NCBI GenBank assembly: GCA_964590955.1
Contig: CAZPYT010000034.1
Coordinates: 1 to 9,310 of the forward strand
Length of the DNA stretch: 9,310 bases
Direction: 5' to 3'
Origin: CAZPYT01 sp964590955
Lineage (GTDB): Bacteria > Patescibacteriota > WWE3 > UBA101185 > UBA10185
Shown: one piece after another, positions 5,919 to 9,310 of the stretch
How the letters are laid out: every line of letters begins with the position of its first letter
How positions within the stretch are numbered: the first letter of the stretch is position 1
The notes under the pieces: model-generated
Told to the model about the DNA's origin: nothing
Database searches by the model: none
The model's input: the letters and a program-made list of their open reading frames with translations, nothing else
Translations under genes and position numbers: made by a program

Positions 5919-7175
5919 TTAGGGCAGGAAGTTTTTAAATTTTGCTAAGAACGATCCAAACTTACTTGTAATATTACCGCGACTTTTATCAAATGACAAT
6001 AAGGAACCGGCACGATACATCTCTGCACCGTACAATACGGCACCCACAGTTGCTGAAGATTGAGGACCTTGAATTTCATCAATTAATCCTGTAACGCCGG
6101 AAGGACGTCCAACACGGACCGGAGCTTTTAAGACATTCTGAGCTACTTTTTCAACACCGGCAGTTAAAGCGCCACCACCGGTAATAACCACTCCTGCAGG
6201 TAATTTTCCGCGCAAGTTGGTTTTCGTTAATTCCAACGAAATTAAACTAAATATCTCTTCAAGACGTGAATCCATAATCCTATACAAAACTTTTTTCGGA
6301 ATTATATCCGTCTCCAAATTGAATTCGGATACATCAAAATCTTCTTCTCTGTTTTCATTCTTTGTTTTTAGCTGCAATTGGTACTCGTTACTCAATTTGA
6401 GCTTTATATTCTCCGCATCTTCCATGCGCACCCGTAAGCCAAAAGCCAGGTCGTTAGTAATGTATTTTGCTCCAATAGGTATTACTGATGAATGAATAGG
6501 ACTGCCTTCTAAATAAGCAATAATTGCAGTTGTACCTCCTCCAATATCTACAAGTAGGGTCCCAAGCTCCTTTTCAGTATCTGTTAGTGTAGATTCTGCA
6601 GATGAAATCCCGGTATAAATAAGGTCTTCAACAGCTACCCCTACTTGATCAATACATTTTTTAAGATTTATTATCGCGGTAGCCGAACCATGTATAATAT
6701 TGGTTTCTACCTCCAGCCTATTTCCTGTCATTCCTACCGGGTCTTTAATGCCATCCTGAGAATCAACAACAAAATCTCTTGGAATAACATGAATTATTTC
6801 TCTGGTGGATGGCAGTGATATTGCCTGTGCCGCTTCTGTTACACGAGCTACATCTTCCTGTGATATTTCTGAGCTCAGATGTGGCGAAACTGCTACGACA
6901 CCATGAGAGTTTCTGGTTTCAATATGTGTTCCATTAATTGTTGCAAATGCGGAAGATATTGAAACACCGGACATTCTTTCTGCGCGTTCTACACTGGTTG
7001 AGATTGCTTCCACAGCCTCATCTATTTTGATTATATTACCTTTTTTAATACCTTTAGATTCAACATTTCCGGATACACCAATAACAGAAACACGTTTATC
7101 ACTCACAACTGCAACTGTTGTCGACACTTTTGTGGAACCTACATCGATTCCTGTAATTATTCTTTCTTTAGCCAT
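5919..7175 (-). CDS. ftsA: Cell division protein FtsA, actin-like membrane tether of FtsZ
   Basis: FtsA is a peripheral membrane ATPase of the actin/Hsp70 fold that anchors FtsZ filaments and recruits later divisome proteins. The 418-aa sequence has the phosphate-1 motif GIDVGSTKVST (9-19), the FtsA-specific SHS2/1C domain (about 84-160, after the ATINGTHI strand-turn), the phosphate-2 motif LLVDIGGGTTAII (207-219), and the adenosine motif VVITGGGALTAGV (329-341). A variable charged insertion (about 264-285, KTKNENREEDF) lies in the 2B region. The C-terminal FGSFLAKFKNFL (406-417) is an amphipathic membrane-targeting helix. The ATG is 4 nt after the ftsQ TGA and 9 nt separate its stop from ftsZ. 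This is the standard FtsQ-FtsA-FtsZ order. No Shine-Dalgarno is visible, so translation is likely coupled to ftsQ. Confidence 0.97.
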   Translation of the reverse strand: MAKERIITGIDVGSTKVSTTVAVVSDKRVSVIGVSGNVESKGIKKGNIIKIDEAVEAISTSVERAERMSGVSISSAFATINGTHIETRNSHGVVAVSPHLSSEISQEDVARVTEAAQAISLPSTREIIHVIPRDFVVDSQDGIKDPVGMTGNRLEVETNIIHGSATAIINLKKCIDQVGVAVEDLIYTGISSAESTLTDTEKELGTLLVDIGGGTTAIIAYLEGSPIHSSVIPIGAKYITNDLAFGLRVRMEDAENIKLKLSNEYQLQLKTKNENREEDFDVSEFNLETDIIPKKVLYRIMDSRLEEIFSLISLELTKTNLRGKLPAGVVITGGGALTAGVEKVAQNVLKAPVRVGRPSGVTGLIDEIQGPQSSATVGAVLYGAEMYRAGSLLSFDKSRGNITSKFGSFLAKFKNFLP

Positions 7176-7179
7176 ATGA

Positions 7180-7968
7180 TCATTTAAATAATACTATTAC
7201 TTTATCATATCGTAAATCTATTCTCAGAAGCTCTTTGCTTTCAAGTTTAGTTTTTCTAAGCAAAGCAGATAGAGCTTTTGTCATTTCATGTAAATTCTTG
7301 TCTAAACCTATAAGCACATCTATGCCGTCCTCAATGGTAAAACCTACATATTTATGGTAAAAACTCATACTGCTTACTTTAATGTTTTCGGATTCCAGAA
7401 GATTAGTTAATTCAATATATATTGGAACAAGATCTCTATCGATAAACAATCCTACTGAGACCGGGTCTTCGTATTTCATTCTAGGAAGCTCAGTGTTATC
7501 TGCAGAAGTATATCCAAGTACATATCCCTCCATATCAATTAAATACTGCTCATCTTCGCTTCTGTACACAATTGCTATCGGAACTCTTTCTTGTACAAGC
7601 ACTTTTAAACTATCAGGTAGTTGTTTTTGTATCGTAATTTTCTTAGCTCCTAAAAATGATTCTTGAAGCGTTTTTTGTAAATCATCAACTTTGAAAGTAA
7701 ATAAATTTTTCCCTTCGGTGTTGGTGGAAATTACGTTTTTTATATCGTCATAACTTACAAATCTATCAGCGCCAATTATTGACAGTTTTTTTATATGGAA
7801 ACGCTCAGAGGTTAATAGAAAATATACAACAGCTATTGCCGTCGCTAGAAATAAAATAATTTTTAGCCACATTACAACATACGGCAGATACTTTTTAACC
7901 GATACATGCGGCCTATATCTGTTTTGTCTAAATCTCTTATGACTTAGTGGTTTTTTCTGACTTTTCAT
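7180..7968 (-). CDS. ftsQ: Cell division protein FtsQ/DivIB
   Basis: FtsQ/DivIB is a bitopic membrane protein that links cytoplasmic divisome components to periplasmic or external septal synthesis through the FtsB-FtsL-type complex. The 262-aa sequence has a strongly basic cytoplasmic N-terminus (2-26), one membrane helix (about 29-52), a POTRA domain (about 57-133, from FHIKKLSIIGADRF through DSLKVLVQERVP), and a C-terminal FtsQ domain containing YLIDMEGYVLG (142-152) and ending RIDLRYDKVIV (249-259). Sequence conservation is low, as usual for the family, so the call leans on architecture and on its position directly before ftsA. The ATG at 7968 lies inside the end of murG (32-bp overlap, different frame). 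The next Met is in the membrane helix, so this start is the reasonable one. It ends in TGA, which fits standard code usage. Confidence 0.93.
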   Translation of the reverse strand: MKSQKKPLSHKRFRQNRYRPHVSVKKYLPYVVMWLKIILFLATAIAVVYFLLTSERFHIKKLSIIGADRFVSYDDIKNVISTNTEGKNLFTFKVDDLQKTLQESFLGAKKITIQKQLPDSLKVLVQERVPIAIVYRSEDEQYLIDMEGYVLGYTSADNTELPRMKYEDPVSVGLFIDRDLVPIYIELTNLLESENIKVSSMSFYHKYVGFTIEDGIDVLIGLDKNLHEMTKALSALLRKTKLESKELLRIDLRYDKVIVLFK

Positions 7969-9064
7969 TAATTGAAACTGATACTAATTCGTTAATGATA
8001 TTAATAGCAGCATTTTTGTTTTCAAATTTTTCTTTTGCATAATATTTTCCGTTTATTACTTTATCAATTACCGATATCAAAGTATCAGAAGTCATTTCTT
8101 TTTCGGAAAGTATTTCACACAACCCCATAGATTTTACATATTCTGCATTTAGATTTTGTTCATTGTGTGAAACCCATGGTATAGGGATTAAAACTGCTTT
8201 TTTATTTAAGGCCATTATTTCAGAACAAGTATGCGCGCCTGAGCGGGATAACACAAGGCTGCTTTTTGAATATGCTTCACCGATACAATCAGCAAATACA
8301 AATTTTAATAAATAATATTTTCCGCTTAGATTTTTTCCTGACTTTTTTAAATTTTCATATTTTTCAGTTAAGGCATCATAATCCTTATATACAGAATTAT
8401 CTCCGGTCTGATGTATTATATTGTACTTGGATAACAAAACCTCAAGGGATTCACCTACAAGTTTATTAATATTATGAGATCCTAACTTTCCGCCGGTTAT
8501 ATAAATAACGGACAAATTATTCTCGAATTGAAAACAATTGCTTTTTGAAGTAAATATTTCATCCCGTAAAGGTAGCCCTGTTTCTACGACTTTTTCTTCA
8601 GAAAAGTATTTTTTTGACCCGGGCCAGCTTACTAGAATCTTATCGGCAAAATAAGCAATTACTTTATTAGCATAACCCGCAACTATTGTCTGTTCATGAG
8701 TCACAGACTTAATTCCTAAAATTTTACCTGATATTACAGTAGGCACTGCTAAGTAGCCTCCAAAAGAAAGGATTATATCCGGTCTTATTTTTAATAGTAA
8801 TAGAAAGGAGTGTGCCAAACCCACAAAAATTTTAATAAGACGAATTGGGTTGAAAGTCTTGTAAAACTTTCCTGCCTGCAAATTATAAAATGGAATTTTT
8901 AAAGCTCTAATCTCCCTATACTCGAGGGTATCGTTCTTATCCCCTGAAGCACTAAACCTGTGCCCAAACCAAAATATTTCTATGTCAGGATATCTGCTCC
9001 GTAGTTCAGTAATAACCGGCAGTGCAGAACTGTGGTGACCTCCTGTTATAACTATCTTTTTCAT
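7937..9064 (-). CDS. murG: MurG-like UDP-GlcNAc:lipid I GlcNAc transferase (GT28), divergent form
   Basis: MurG adds GlcNAc to lipid I on the inner membrane face, forming lipid II. The 375-aa protein has the GT-B plan. N-domain: MKKIVITGGHHSSALPV (1-17), hydrophobic segment about 76-92, LSFGGYLAVPTV (99-110) and THEQTIVAG (122-130). C-domain: YITGGKLGSHNIN (188-200), LSRSGAHTCSEIMAL (272-286) and PIPWVSHNEQNLNAEYV (294-310), which match the MurG RAGA-T-E and P-P...Q-NA blocks. It departs from textbook MurG: the first glycine loop is GGHHSSA instead of GGTGGH, HEQN is HEQT, and the second glycine loop is GGKLGS instead of GGSQGA. The position between ftsW and ftsQ supports the MurG role. I chose the ATG at 9064 because it gives the normal N-terminus; TTG at 9082 would add six residues. 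An extended -10-like motif precedes it. Another GT28 activity cannot be wholly excluded. Confidence 0.9.
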   Translation of the reverse strand: MKKIVITGGHHSSALPVITELRSRYPDIEIFWFGHRFSASGDKNDTLEYREIRALKIPFYNLQAGKFYKTFNPIRLIKIFVGLAHSFLLLLKIRPDIILSFGGYLAVPTVISGKILGIKSVTHEQTIVAGYANKVIAYFADKILVSWPGSKKYFSEEKVVETGLPLRDEIFTSKSNCFQFENNLSVIYITGGKLGSHNINKLVGESLEVLLSKYNIIHQTGDNSVYKDYDALTEKYENLKKSGKNLSGKYYLLKFVFADCIGEAYSKSSLVLSRSGAHTCSEIMALNKKAVLIPIPWVSHNEQNLNAEYVKSMGLCEILSEKEMTSDTLISVIDKVINGKYYAKEKFENKNAAINIINELVSVSINEKSEKTTKS

Positions 9065-9072
9065 GCAAGATA

Positions 9073-9083
9073 ATTCTAGCAAA
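9073..9083 (-). promoter_or_regulatory. Putative extended -10 element just before murG
   Basis: The minus strand reads TTTGCTAGAAT, containing TGC plus TAGAAT (5 of 6 matches to TATAAT). It sits 8 nt before the murG ATG in the 22-nt ftsW-murG gap. A possible -35, TAAACA, lies 18 nt upstream (9097-9102, 4 of 6 matches to TTGACA), within the end of ftsW. A transcript from here would be leaderless or nearly so. The string is the same TTTGCTAnnAT found before ileS. Confidence 0.35.
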
Positions 9084-9086
9084 TCC

Positions 9087-9310
9087 CTATCTTGACTGTT
9101 TATAAATATTATTTAAAATCCCGAGACCGATCATTGAAAAAACTATACTAGAGCCACCGTAAGAAATTAATGGTATAGGCATACCTGTGAGAGGAATTAA
9201 TTTTGTCATAGCGGCAACATTAATAAAAAATTGAAAAGCAATCCAGGAAATAACACCTGTAGCAAGCAGTCTGCCAAGCATATCATTAGTTTTTCCTGCT
9301 ATTAAATCAC
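9087..9310 (-). CDS. ftsW: FtsW (SEDS-family peptidoglycan polymerase), C-terminal 74 residues; 5' end outside the window
   Basis: FtsW is the polytopic SEDS glycosyltransferase that polymerises lipid II at the division septum together with a class B PBP. Only the last part is present. The frame is open to the window edge, beginning DLIAGKTNDMLGRLLATGV, and ends in TAG at 9087. The visible part has one membrane helix around GVISWIAFQFFINVAAM, the diagnostic SEDS block IPLTGMPIPLISYGGSS, and a last helix IVFSMIGLGILNNIY. The PLTG-PIPLISYGGS motif is shared by FtsW, RodA and SpoVE. Placement directly before murG in a dcw cluster favours FtsW. The tail after the last helix is very short (KQSR). 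The Met at 9281 is internal and not the start. Confidence 0.92.
   Translation of the reverse strand, partial: DLIAGKTNDMLGRLLATGVISWIAFQFFINVAAMTKLIPLTGMPIPLISYGGSSIVFSMIGLGILNNIYKQSR

Noticed and set aside
7180..7182. TGA recoding (alternative code as in Absconditabacteria/Gracilibacteria)
   Set aside because: No gene has an internal in-frame TGA, and the TGA ending ftsQ falls right after the conserved end of the protein and 4 nt before ftsA.
9065..9082. Upstream TTG start of murG adding MLELSC
   Set aside because: The ATG at 9064 gives MKKIVITGG, the normal N-terminus for the family; the extra six residues have no counterpart and no Shine-Dalgarno supports the TTG.

Overview
The window is a compact, AT-rich stretch of bacterial chromosome in which every supported gene lies on the minus strand. 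Reading with transcription (from 9310 down to 1), the order is ftsW (3' end only), murG, ftsQ, ftsA, ftsZ, a 213-bp intergenic leader, nrdJ (adenosylcobalamin-dependent class II ribonucleotide reductase), a PduO-type ATP:cob(I)alamin adenosyltransferase gene, a 51-codon membrane-protein ORF, and ileS (5' part only, running off the window edge).

The first half is the distal end of a dcw (division and cell wall) cluster. FtsW and MurG handle late peptidoglycan precursor and septal synthesis, FtsQ is the membrane-anchored divisome link, FtsA is the membrane tether and FtsZ is the ring GTPase. The cluster is tightly packed, with gaps of 22, 4 and 9 nt and one 32-bp overlap (murG/ftsQ). murC, which often sits between murG and ftsQ, is absent there. 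The second half pairs an AdoCbl-dependent ribonucleotide reductase with the enzyme that makes its cofactor from cob(I)alamin. The two genes have essentially no gap between them, so the enzyme and its cofactor supply look co-expressed. A small single-span membrane protein and a eukaryote-like (type 2) isoleucyl-tRNA synthetase follow.

The organism is probably an uncultivated bacterium with a streamlined genome. The unusual MurG (GGHHSSALPV in place of the usual GGTGGH loop, and HEQT in place of HEQN), the terse dcw cluster, the scarcity of Shine-Dalgarno sites and the type 2 IleS together resemble Patescibacteria/CPR, perhaps Microgenomates. This placement rests on recollection of family sequences and was not tested by a search. 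The standard bacterial code fits: no gene needs an internal TGA, and ftsQ ends at TGA.

Most of the window is ordinary housekeeping. The points worth a second look are the overlooked 51-aa membrane ORF, the leader of nrdJ (TATAAT-type promoters, a perfect 5-bp-stem hairpin, the only clear SD in the window, and a NrdR-box-like site), a TTTGCTAnnAT motif placed 6-8 nt before two start codons that suggests leaderless transcripts, and substitutions in otherwise conserved motifs of MurG, PduO and IleS. I see no mobile elements, CRISPR arrays, tRNA or rRNA genes, and no convincing new multi-gene system.
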